From positions 68,396,890-68,460,889 of the forward strand of contig CM075850.1 of NCBI GenBank assembly GCA_037975125.1: a DNA stretch of 64,000 bases, written 5' to 3'. The DNA is from Latrodectus hesperus (taxonomy: Eukaryota > Arthropoda > Arachnida > Araneae > Theridiidae). Positions 13,255-24,370 of this stretch are shown here, piece after piece. The translations under genes were made by a program, and so were the position numbers. A model generated the notes under the pieces. It was not told the DNA's origin, made no database searches, and was given only the letters and a program-made list of their open reading frames with translations. The first letter of the stretch is position 1. Every line of letters begins with the position of its first letter.

Positions 13255-14595
13255 TTTTCTACTTTTGTTAGCAGATTCGTTGACAATAGCCAGTGGGGTC
13301 CCGCAATGTATGAGAGAAGCCGGTTTATTTGAGTCATTAAAGTGGCGGTCGGTCGGATCTGGGGATGTCACAGACTGATGCTGAGAGGCCTCATAATGTG
13401 TCTCGCAGTTTGGTCCATTGTATCTAGAATCAACATCAAAGGAAAATTTCTGTGACTGTGAATCAGAAAACATGTTCAAGGCCGACTAAGAGTTACAACA
13501 CCTGCAAAAATAGTTGTATAACTCTTTCGGTTCGAAAGAGAAGAAACATTTCTGTGCATATAAGATTTGTACCATCAGGGAGAAGAATATTCGCTACGGG
13601 GGTGTTTTCACGATACATATGCAACGGGACTAGTTATGTATGTTCCCCGTTACCGGATGATAGAGAAGGAGCCACTTATCTTGCTTAAGAGAACGTTTCT
13701 TGGACGAATCAGAGACATGCTTCTGTATTTTTACAGACGGGATCAGGTTCGCACGGGAAAGCAATTCAGGACATGTTGACAGTTGACACAAACGAACTCC
13801 CCTGTACCTACCTCCAAGGAGTTTTACCAGTTTAATGGAAGCTGCTGGGACTTTTATTTAAGAATAATTTAAAAATTTCCTTATAAATTTTTTTACAAAA
13901 GTTTAACATGATTATTTTATAACATATCTTAAAAATATACAATCAGATTCTGGATATAATTGTAAGGATGAAAACTAAATGACAATATAATGAAGTTAAT
14001 GATGAATTGAATTCAGGACATGTTCTGACCTGAAGGGAGCAAAGCACCAGATACTATCACTCCAATACTGTGGAGATACCGTTACCGCGGTAGTGGAATA
14101 ATAATTTGGGCAGGGTTCTTAATGACCTGCATGTGTTCCAGAGAGGAACTGCGTTTGGTATAAGAAATCGAGATGAGATCCTTGATTCAGATGTCCATGA
14201 TTCATGTCATGTGTATAATATCATTTGCCGGTTCCATAGTCTATCATTTCATTCTGATGGATAATAACGTACAATCTCAACGAGCTATAGTTGTTGAAAA
14301 ATATCTTGATGGTCTTGGTTTGATACGAATGGAATGGCCAGATCTGAATCCATTAGAACATCTGTGGGACTGTCTTGGAAGACAGGTTCCTGCCTCAAGT
14401 CCTCATCCAGGATCTGTAGGAGAGCTGAAACAGCTTAGTCTGTGTCTGATTATCGATTTCCATTTCGGTAATCGACAACTTAATTGACAGCATGGAAAGT
14501 CGATACCATCAATGTATTCAAGCTATCCAATGTATCCACCAATGTATTCAAGCTATCCCCAAGGGGATAGCCCCTTGGAGGGCACATCCCTTATT
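13255..14595 (+). pseudogene. Tc1-like transposase relic with internal insert
   Basis: Plus-strand text, read across frames, follows a Tc1 transposase from end to end. It begins with an N-terminal HTH region (MREAGLFESLKW, DAERPHNVSRSLVH) and RVTTPAK, then RKRRNISVHIRFVPSGRRI and LPDDREGATYLA. ENVSWTNQRHASV and a degraded first catalytic block follow. After an insert come RYRYRGSGIIIWAGFL, the DLHVFQRGT segment and RDEILD. The second catalytic block ILMDNN is intact in the frame 14173-14487. Then come RMEWPDLNPLEHLWDCLGRQ, with the usual region before the third catalytic Asp shortened, and VIDNLIDSMES near the C-terminus. Several frameshifts and stops make it inactive. A 232-bp non-homologous segment interrupts it at 13778-14009. 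Terminal inverted repeats were not identified. Confidence 0.85.
13763..14024. repeat. 15-bp direct repeats around a 232-bp insert
   Basis: The 15-mer aattcaggacatgtt occurs at 13763-13777 and 14010-14024. The transposase reading breaks at the first copy and resumes at the second, so the 232 bp between them (13778-14009) plus one copy is foreign to the Tc1 element. A 15-bp target duplication fits L1-type retroposition better than a DNA transposon. The insert has no recognised family and no clear poly(A). It could alternatively be filler from double-strand break repair. Confidence 0.7.
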
Positions 14596-15718
14596 AAAAC
14601 TTCTTTTGTTATGTTTCTATGACATTTTACCGCATAAAACTGTAATTATTCTTTTTTCCTAAAATCAACGTTTTCCTAAAATCGAGTTTTTCAACGAGAT
14701 TTTTTTTGTAAGCCTTTTATGAGTGTTTCTTATGTTGTCATCTAAATTTGGTATTCCTACATTCATTCATTTGCAAATTAAGCGCCAAAAAACGGTTTTT
14801 TATTAACTTTTGAAGGCTATTGTATTTTTTCTCTACAAGAATGTGACAAAATGGAAAAATTCATTTACAATTCCGAAAATGTATCAAACATTAAATTTTG
14901 CAAAATATTATTGCATTAGAACTAAAATAATGGACAGTACACTTTTTATTACATGTTATAATAGGAGTAAGAATATGAAAAATCAAGCTTATAAATGTTT
15001 TTTAAAAAACTTATTTTATATATAAATATCTCGGGGTTAGAAAATTATGCATACTTTATGAATAGGAAGTTCTCTAGTTGTCAAACTATGTCTTAAAATT
15101 TTCCATTGTATCTACTAATGAAAGTGATAGAAAATTTAGACCTTTGATAATCAAGTTATTGCATTTATATAATAGAAAAAAGTTCTATTCACGACTATTT
15201 TCTTCTTAAATCTTATAATAATGTTATTTTTCAATCAAAATATTATATTTTAATAAAAAACATTATAAAATCTTGATTATGTATGCATGTAAAAGGATTA
15301 AAAATTATTGTTTTTACATCTGATTACAATTAAAAAAACTCGTTACAATTCCACAACTCATTTAATTCAAACTCATTAAGTTTATATTCTCTGTATTCTT
15401 ATTTAAATTAAGTTTTTTAAATAATTATGTCTTCAATAAGTTTTTATTTTCTATACATAAAGATGAACACTATGAAATACATCTAAGGTGGGAAACAGAA
15501 ATAAATTTTAAAGAACTAGAATGCGATTATACGGAAATTGTTGAATTTTAAAGTATGAAATTCCAAGTATATGATCATGAATATGTGGAGGTAAAAAATG
15601 TAAAATATAACTTGTAAAAAGGTTCAATCAAAGCTGAGGATGGAGTTGAGCCCATCCTTATGACCAGTGACATTGATATTTTACTCACTAGTTGATTAGT
15701 AATATTTTCAAAATAAAT
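14596..15718. other. AT-rich DNA with no supported feature
   Basis: A 71-residue plus-strand frame at 14810-15025 is Lys/Asn/Ile-rich with no motif and is taken as chance. Nothing else is supported. Confidence 0.55.
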
Positions 15719-16210
15719 ATTCATTACTACAGAATATTGGTACAATGAACTAGCTATCAAGCTCTCGAAGCATCCATTATTACAAAATGATAGTATGATG
15801 AGCTAGCTTGAAACTTCTCAAAGTATTCATTACTAGAAATTGTTGGTATGATGAATTAGCTAACGAGCTCGCGTAGTATTCATTGCTACAGAATGTTGGT
15901 ACAAGTACTCGAAGTATCCATTATTACAAAATGTTAATGCGATGAGTCAGCTCCTTGAAGTATTCATTACTACAAAGTCCTGGTACGATGAATTAACTAG
16001 CGAGCCTCATAGTATTCATTGCTACAGAATGTTAGAACGATAAGATAACTAACAAGCACTCGAAATATCCATTATTAAAAAATGTTTTAATATGATAATT
16101 TAGCTCCTCGGAGTATTCATTACTACAAAGTACTGGTACGTTGAATTAGCTAGCAAGCTCTTAAAGTGTTCATTGTTACAGAATGGTGATACGAAGAGCT
16201 AGCTACCAAG
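15719..16210. repeat. 53-bp minisatellite with higher-order pattern
   Basis: Ten degenerate monomers each begin with a version of ATTCATTACTACAGAATG and contain GGTACGATGAATTAGCTAGC. They start at 15719, 15772, 15825, 15878, 15916, 15962, 16014, 16067, 16115 and 16168. Spacing is mostly 52-53 bp, with two shorter units. Three monomer types can be told apart at their heads: A (ATTCATTACTA), B (ATCCATTATTA) and C (ATTCATTGCTAC or near). The order is A-B-A-C-B-A-C-B-A-C, so after the first monomer the B-A-C trimer repeats three times, at about 144-151 bp. Confidence 0.88.
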
Positions 16211-18887
16211 GACAATATAGCTTTGACTTTTCCAGAAAGGAGTAAAGGAATCAAAAATATCTCAACATTAGGACAAACGAAAAGATAAAATTTAGGAAAT
16301 AGTCAAGTTACTCCCAAAACCGTGAAAAATAAACAATTTTTATGGGTTTGGGACCAGAGTTGGAGAGTATAGAAAAAATGGAGGGAAATATCTTTTTTAT
16401 TTAAATAATTTCTCTGCTAGTTTAACCTTGTCCTCAAGATTTAATGGAGGAACCTCAGAATGCATTCTTAAGATTTAGTGTGAAGAGTAAGATAATTAGT
16501 TTGAAAATGATGTTTTTAAAGAAATTGGGGATATATATCAACGAGAAGATTAATAGAGAAATTCCACATTTTTCAAATTAAATTGAGTTTTTTAAATTAA
16601 ATTAAATTAATCATTTAAGTTTTTCATAAAACAGACTTTTATGTTTTTAAATAGAAATCAACTTTTTTACAACAGTATTTTAAAGTATGTTCTTTAATTC
16701 CCTTTGTATCAGATAAATTCGATGGTTAAATTAAGTATTTTTAAATAAGAAAAGTAAATAATGAACACAAAATAATAAAATTTATGGAAGAGAAATAAAG
16801 CCTCAAAAATCTTTTTCTTTTTGTTCTTTACCCTAAAAGACTAAATTTTTGAGATGTTCTTTCACATTCATTTGTGTAAATATTTCCTTGTCTTGAATTT
16901 TGTAAAGAAACAGGAATGAAAATGTGACAGGAACACTTGTAAAGCAACGAGATTTTGTTTGAAAAAGGAGAAAAAAATTACTTCTTTGTATTGAATGCTT
17001 CATCATCATTCTGATATAGAAAGATCGCTTTCTTTCCATGAAGTTTTTTTTTCTCTCACTGAAACGGCAACTAAACTTACTGCTTAAAAATGTTAGAATT
17101 TTTTTCTTTCTTTTTATCTTTTTGTAACTTTTGTTTGAAAAAAATCAAACAAAATCTTTTGTTCACCAATTAAAATGTCACTACTCCATAAGTGTTCTTA
17201 AATTTCAAATTACTCCAAGTAATATTTTTTCAGCGTTTTATTATGGCTACCTTAATCATCTTGTATACTTGAATAAATAATAAGAATGTGAATTAATTCA
17301 TTTTAATTACTATAGTTAAAAATCGTGTTTTTCCTTTACATATATTTACGTATAAAACCTTTACACAATTATAACACAGAAACTACTATATATAATGTAA
17401 TAGCTTCTGTATTATAATTTTAATACCGAAACCATTACATTTATCAAGTGATTTAAATGCTTTAAGTTAAAACAAAATTTCAAATAGCTGAAAACATTTT
17501 CACTTAAAACTATAGTTTTCATCTCGAAAACATTAATGTTTGTGTATTTAATTCTGGATAAAACTGCGGAATTAAAATCAAAAAACCAAAAATATTTTTT
17601 TTAGTTTCTCCTTATCCATTGCGATAACCAATGGTGGATCATGGAAGAAAACTTTTCCCAGATATAACTCCTTGTCAAAATATTCGACTATTACTTAATT
17701 TAAGACTGTGAACTGACTTCACAGTCCGTTAACGATTAACATAAATTCATTTGACAGAACTTATGACAACAGTTTAAAGGTTATGTATTTTATATATGGC
17801 TAGCGGGTAAAGCTCTTCAGTTTTCGCAGACTTCCAGTGTAAACAATACATCTGACTATCGAGGAATTTGGAAAAATAACGATATTTACTTAACTTTGTT
17901 GAAAATGCTGTTTTATATTATTAAATAAGATTTGCTTATAGATCAGCTAAAAACAAATCGAATGACACGTGGAACCATTCTTCTTCGTTTCAATGATTTC
18001 CGACCGTCAGCTTATTAAGAAAATCGAAAGCACATTCGCTGTAATGGACAAAAATAGTACATTTTCCAAAATCTAAAATCAGCCTTGATCTTTTTTCTTT
18101 AATTTACGAAAGAATTTAGAAAAAATATAAGAAAGATCCGAGCTCGAAAGCATGTTTTTCCCTAGTCTCTGCACTCACGCATAGATTTCTGTTTTAAATG
18201 GAAATACATTTCCTTCCTTTTTGAAAGCAGGCAGAATTCCAGAAAAGTGCTTATTGTGGCATAAGTAATTTTATAATGAGTACTCTTCTACCTAAATAAG
18301 GTAGAAAATTTTCTCTTTAGTTTTTTTATATAATAATTTGAATCCCCATGTTTTGCTCCAATACAGTCTAAAAAAATGTATAGAATTTATTTCCCTCTGA
18401 AAATTTTTCATTAATTATTTTCGTGAATGCAAGGCTTAGAAATAACATGTTACAACATACAAAGTTTTTCATTCTCCTATATCATTTAAAAAGATAGATA
18501 CTTCTGTGAAAAAAAATTAAATACACTTAAATTTTTTCATAAACTGTTGACGATTGCAAAATACCATAAAATAGTTAATTCTTTTAATAATAAAAAATGC
18601 TCGATTTGTTCTTTTTGAAGAGTTTAAAAGAAGTGTAATCATATTTTATGTACTAACTACGCGATATAATTATTCAGTGGGCTATTATAACAGTTGTCTG
18701 GAGAGATATTAAAGGAAAATAAACAAAGAAGAGCGTTTCAAAGCAGGGCAGAAATACTATGTAGTTTAGTATCAACATCCTTTTCTTTTCTTTTGTTGAG
18801 ATTAAGATAAAAAGAGGAAACGCGAACCACCGTGTTGCAGAATGGTTAAAACAATGAAAGCATTTATACTAATGTATTTTCACATAA
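16211..18887. other. AT-rich DNA; small hairpin at 17704
   Basis: No gene is supported. An inverted repeat gactgtgaa/ttcacagtc with a 5-base loop lies at 17704-17726. Patches around 17600-18250 and 18660-18840 are slightly richer in GC, without recognisable content. Confidence 0.5.
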
Positions 18888-18964
18888 ATACTACACAATA
18901 AGCTATTAGTGATGGACTTGAATACTTACCAAGATATTCTTAATGATAATAGCTACTAAATCTG
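18888..18964 (+). repeat. Dispersed 75-bp duplication, copy 1
   Basis: This segment (actacacaataagctattag, then ..cttaccaagat.ttcttaatgataat, ending ctaaatctg) is repeated with substitutions at 20774-20848 in the same orientation, about 1.9 kb away. The second copy sits at the edge of the 33-bp array, whose unit contains the same actacacaataag core. Confidence 0.85.
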
Positions 18965-20629
18965 AACAAATTACGAGTTTAGAACTGTATATACTTTGAA
19001 CGGCCCTTTTGACACATGAAGACATAAAGTTGAAGTATCTTTAAAAATAAAGAACAACTTTTGTCATAAAAATTAAGACCTTACTTGTCGACAAACCACG
19101 ATGATATAACTAAGTTTCTGGTTTTATTCATAGTAAAAAATAGATATGGAGATATTGGTTGTTATTTACCTCATCTATCAAAGATTTGTTTTCATTACAT
19201 TATTTGTTAGTTCACTACATTGTGATAAAGCAGTAAAAAATTTTAATATTGTTCCATATCTATGAAATGTTTTTGCATAGGCAGAAAGCTAAGGATAAGA
19301 AAAAAGGCCGCACAATAGTTTAAAATGTCTAGTCTGCTTACTATTCCATTTTAAATACTGTTTTGTAATCTTACAAAATAATTTTATGTTTGCAGTCATA
19401 GAAACATAATTTATTTCGTGTAAAAAGATTATATTAAAATAATTTAACATAAAATTTCTGCAAAAACAGGAAATAAATACATCAAGTATAAAACAAATAA
19501 GAATTCTTTATAAAAAAATGTTTAAAAATCAATGAAAGTAGCAAATAGATAAAGGACTCGAAAGTTAAAATAAAGATATTTATAACTAAAAATTATTAAA
19601 ATTTTATTTTTAACAATGACATTAGGCCATTAAAAGAATAAAAGTAAAATATAGTAGAATAAATATGCTTAAGCAAGAATAAATATGCGTCAATTTAATG
19701 AATAAAAACATGTAATTAGCTGCTGAAAATATAAATTACAATCTGAACTTCAAAATGCAGACAAAAATGAATTACTGACTTTTAAATTGAATCGGTATCA
19801 ATATTTTTCTACAGCTTAAAAATAATTTAAAATATCGTAATTTATATTTTCGCTTCCAGAAATATATTGTGCATGACAGATACTTGAGCAAGAAATAATT
19901 TCGAAATAAGGATTTATAAATAACTTAATCAGTTTTTATATATCATTATTAACTATTCATATAAAGAATTTTATAAATTTGATTATATAAGTTCTAAGCT
20001 TTTTTTGATAACTATTATTTATAACTTATTTTACTCTCACCATTAAAAATATTATCTAGATTATGTGTTAAGAGAAAAAGAGTAGTTATTGTTTTCCTTC
20101 TCTAGAGTAAAATAAAGGTTATTTGAAAAAAATGTAAAAATTTGTAAATGAAAATACGCATTTTGACTATCTGAATTAGAAATTATTAAGTCTTAAAATA
20201 TATTATGAATTTGATTACATAATGATATTTTGACACAAAGGTAGCCAATTCGATTTGATTGTACCCGAAGGTTCCTGTGTAGAGAGAATACATTAGTATT
20301 AGCTGATTGCTACCGCCTAATATCTCTCTGTTGGTGTGGCATGGTAGTTTGAAAAGGTGAATGGTATATAGTTTCATTACTTGATTTTATTGCCCAGAAA
20401 ATGCATGGCTGTAATTCTATATACTTATTTGCGTAAATCCCAATACCAAACCAGTAGCCTACTAAGAAGTACTAGAGAAGCATAAATGCACAAATAAAAA
20501 CCTTCAATAACAAAATACGTATAATTTAAGTGTGATGAACTAACACATAACGTAAAATTTTATTAGATCCTTAAAATGCTTATTTACATTTATGTTATAA
20601 TATACTGTTAAAGAAACATAATTTTTTAG
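18965..20629. other. AT-rich DNA with no supported feature
   Basis: No coding content, repeats or RNA genes could be supported here. Confidence 0.5.
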
Positions 20630-20848
20630 TGTATATAGAAAACTACACAATAAGATTGTAGACAATAGATAGAATACTACACAATAAGATGTAGACAATA
20701 AATAAAATACTACACAATAAGATGTAGACAATATATAGAATACTACACAATACGATGTTGCCTATAGATAGAATACTACACAATAAGCTATTAGTGAACT
20801 TTGAGTGCTTACCAAGATAATCTTAATGATAATACCTCCTAAATCTGA
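20630..20848. repeat. 33-bp tandem array with duplicated flank
   Basis: Five units carrying tactacacaataagatgtag start their tacacaa core at 20644, 20678, 20711, 20744 and 20777, giving periods of 34, 33, 33 and 33. The last unit runs into a second copy of the 18888-18964 segment, at 20774-20848. Since the unit core is part of that older sequence, the array probably grew from it by slippage or unequal exchange. The minus-strand open frame across it repeats an 11-residue hydrophobic unit only because 33 is divisible by three. Confidence 0.9.
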
Positions 20849-23189
20849 TTGTGTATAAATCTGATTGTGTTAGACTTTGGATACGTGTCAATTCCTGTGC
20901 ATAATAATGATGCATAGAAATCTTATTCTATTCACCAAAGGTATCATTAGCTATTCACCAAAGTTTCATTTTCAACAAAATACTTTTTCAAAACATTACA
21001 AAATAATTAATTTCATCGAGAAACAACTCTCAATCCAATGAATATCTATTTATGATTGTTCAGAGTTTATTTTGGCTCTTTTATGTCGTTTTCAAGTATT
21101 ATCCAAGATTTTTTTTGTAATATAGAGCTTGATGACTGTTTTATTATCAAATCATTATTTTAACTTTTTTCTGGATTATAAAGCCATTTTGTTTGAGTAA
21201 AAAACTAAGCGGTATATCATAATTCTTAATCCTACCGTTCAACATCATTTCTAATGTTTTCACCATTTAATAACTTTGTCATTTGATACTTAATGGCTTA
21301 AATCTCAAGAAATAGATCACAAAATTTTAACCACTTTTGTTTTCTTACCTATTGTATTTGAAATGAAATCATTTTTTATTCAAGATTTTATTCTAAAGTG
21401 TTTTTAACTGTTTCTATGATTCATGTGTGTGATATTTATGTTGAATTACGTTACGGATTTTTACCCGAGATTATGCACATATTTCGTCCATAGAATCAAT
21501 TTTGTGTGTCATAAGATCAAACTCAATCCCATTTTATTATGCTACGAATATGAACTAAATAATATGTCCTTAAAAGCTATAGTTTTATGTATTTTCCTTT
21601 GTAATGTAAGTGAACAAAACTTTAACATGAAAACTAGGCATAATATGATGGATATAGCCTATTTAATGCTATATCTTCCTTTTAATATAATCCAGCACCT
21701 ACTGACTTTAAGAGAATTTATTTCATATACATTGAATTCTATTCAAAAGTTCGGCGAGAAAAAATTTATGAATATATAAATGCTTAAAAAGTTTATGGCC
21801 TAAAATGAGTTTTCTTGTAGTGAAGTTTTTGAAATTGCTATTAAGCTTAAGAAACCAGAAACGGTGAATTTTCTTTGTCTGCTTCAATCCACTTATTTTC
21901 CTTATTTCTGTAACTGTTTGGTCGATTTTCAGAAAGAATTTTGCCGTTTTGGGACTTAAGATTTAAATGTAAATTTCTTTTTTACTTAAGATTTAAAAAT
22001 AAATGTATGTAAATTTCATTTCTAAATGTCATTTTTAGATGAATAGTCTTATTTTATGCATAAAATAATTACATAATGCTTAGTTCACATGATCGTAAAT
22101 TTTTTTTACATTCTTACCATAGTTGCGAGTTGGTTCGGTTTGTCATTAATGCAACTTAAAATTTAACAGACACGACTTCATGTATTTTAACAGTTGTGAA
22201 AAAGTATTTTTTAGATACTTAAATAAGAAAAATAAAGAAACAGAACAATTATGACGATAGACAATGCTCATGTATAACGAAAAAGTAATATATTAATTAA
22301 AATGATTTATTATAGTACCATCTTAGGAAAACATTATAAAATGACTTAGCAAATTTGGTGGTTAAAGTTTACTTTAATTTCCGATAATTTTTTTAACTTT
22401 TAGTTATGGAATTTTAATACAGAAGTTATAAATTTTAATGTATTTGGTTGCATTAAAATAATATATTTGAGGCTAATTCTCTAAACTTTAACGATTACAC
22501 AATTAAAAACTACATTTTTCAGACTAATAGTATTTCGAGCAAAATTGTGTTGTATTCAGCTATCAATGTAATATCCTTTGTTGATAAAACATGAAACTTC
22601 GTATTAAATAGCCAAATATAAACAATATAATGTTTCATGTTTAATAACTGAATGAGGTGCGAAAATTTAGCTCTAATAAATTGATCAACAAATTTTTATT
22701 TATTAATCATCAATTCATAAATTTTTATATAGTTAAAACTCTATAATAATTTAATATTTGATTATTAATTGAGCTAAATACTTGTTAATATCAGTTTTTT
22801 AAAATATGTATGTGAACAAATTTTTCTCCTGTTAGGCATAATAAAAAGAAAACATTTAGACAATAAAAATATAATAATAGTGATGAATTATAATCAAATA
22901 TTCAAAACAAAAATTGAAACTATGAATATATTTTTATCGTTTAATATAACACTTTATGTTCTATATTAGTTTTTTCAGCATTGGAAGCATAACTGGTACT
23001 TTTTGAACAATTTTTCTCTTTTAAATCCTAGGAAACATCATCAAATAGTGTTTTATACTCTATCTTATAATCAATTCAAAATAAACTTCACAAATATGAT
23101 ATTTAACTTTTAAATAAAAAATAATTCTGAAAATTCTATAAATAAAAAACTTTAACTACGGAATTAAAATTTGCATTTAATTCACATAA
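20849..23189. other. AT-rich DNA with no supported feature
   Basis: The 118-residue plus-strand open frame at 21423-21779 is rich in Ile, Asn, Phe and Leu, with no motif and no homologous look; I leave it out as a gene. Confidence 0.5.
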
Positions 23190-24370
23190 TTAAAAATATC
23201 AGTGCTTCTTCTATTAGCACGGCATTTCCATGTAGGCCAGGTCATACTCAAAAGTTTTTCCCATTCTATTCTCTTCACTAGGGAACTCCAATTAATGTTT
23301 TTTGAATCAAATCAAGCTCTTTAAATCTTCATCAACACTCTCCGTAACACATTTTAATCTTTGTCTTCTTTTAAATCTGGTTCCCATTGCTTGGTAAATG
23401 AAGATTCTGGATGGAGGCAATCATACGGAAGATGTAGCTAGCAAATTTTGTAGGATTAATTTTAATATGTTCAGTTGTATCAGTCTCCCGATAGACCCTG
23501 TACAACCCACTGTTTTATCCATGTCGCCATACACCATATCAAAGTATACTATACCATAATCTTCCTCAACACTTTTCTTTCAAATATAGCGAGCAAATGT
23601 CCTGCTATCCCTGTAAAAGAGCAGGTTTTGAAACAATATGTGAAAGTAGGTTTCATTATTTGGTTTTTGGTTAATTTATTTATTATTTGTTTTTTTTTTT
23701 TTTTTTTTTTCAACTTTCCTCTTTACTAACTTTGAATAAAGAAATTTCTCAATAAATTAAGACATTTATTAGCAGCTATTGTACGTCACTTAATCTCAAT
23801 ACTCAAGTTGTCCTAGTTGTTCACATTTAAGTCAAGGCATGTACAGTTGTCAATAATCTCGAATTTGTAGTGCTCAGTTTCAAGGAATTTTAGGATGATA
23901 GCTGTCTGAGTCATTGGCATTATATTTAGTTTCGTTCTCATTAACTCAGTGGTTCATTTTAGCTGCTGATCTTTCGATAACAGAGAATGTTTCTAGTAAT
24001 GGCTTTTTAGATCGGACAATCAAAACTATATCTTCCTCATATAGAATCATCTGGATTGGCTTAGTAAAAATGATTACTTTGGTTTTAATATTAGGGTTAT
24101 AAACAGTCCATTTTAAGTCCACCATATAAGATTGAAATTGAAAAGATCAGAAAGCAAGGGCCTGCCTTGTCATTCTATGCGGAAATATTGTGGCTCTAAT
24201 AACCTAATCTTGCTTTATTGAAAAATCAATGAGTTTAAGCTCACTTCAACATGTTATGCCATGCAGGCTGTCTAAACTCTAAAGGTTGTTTATAGTCGCT
24301 TATCTTTTCAATTATGGCATTAAAGTCCCCTACTAGTAGCTTCGAGGACATTCTCAATAAGTCACATTTT
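23190..24370 (-). pseudogene. RTE-like LINE reverse transcriptase relic
   Basis: Minus-strand translation across frames shows a decayed non-LTR reverse transcriptase. A block near 24350 reads LLVGDFNAI. A degraded palm follows, whose YADD box reads LYEED in ILYEEDIVLIVRSKKPLLET (near 24010-24060), so the catalytic Asp pair is damaged. KMN..NENETKYN matches the conserved NxxKTKYM region. Next comes KPTFTYCFKTCSFTG and LLAIFERKVLRKI, which match the conserved tail of this RT class (RPTLTYGAETW, ERKILRRI). The C-terminal NINWSSLVKRIEWEKLL matches its NWRxLAxxRxEWRKLL ending. It carries many stops and a 20-base A tract (T run at 23691-23711 on the plus strand). The N-terminal endonuclease is mostly missing. 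It is inactive. Confidence 0.75.

Noticed and set aside
20540..20731. Repeated 11-residue hydrophobic peptide (STSYCVVFYLL)
   Set aside because: It comes from the 33-bp tandem array, whose period is a multiple of three; no gene context.
21423..21779. 118-residue plus-strand open frame
   Set aside because: Composition is what AT-rich DNA gives by chance (Ile, Asn, Phe, Leu, Tyr); no motif, no splice sites, no GC rise.
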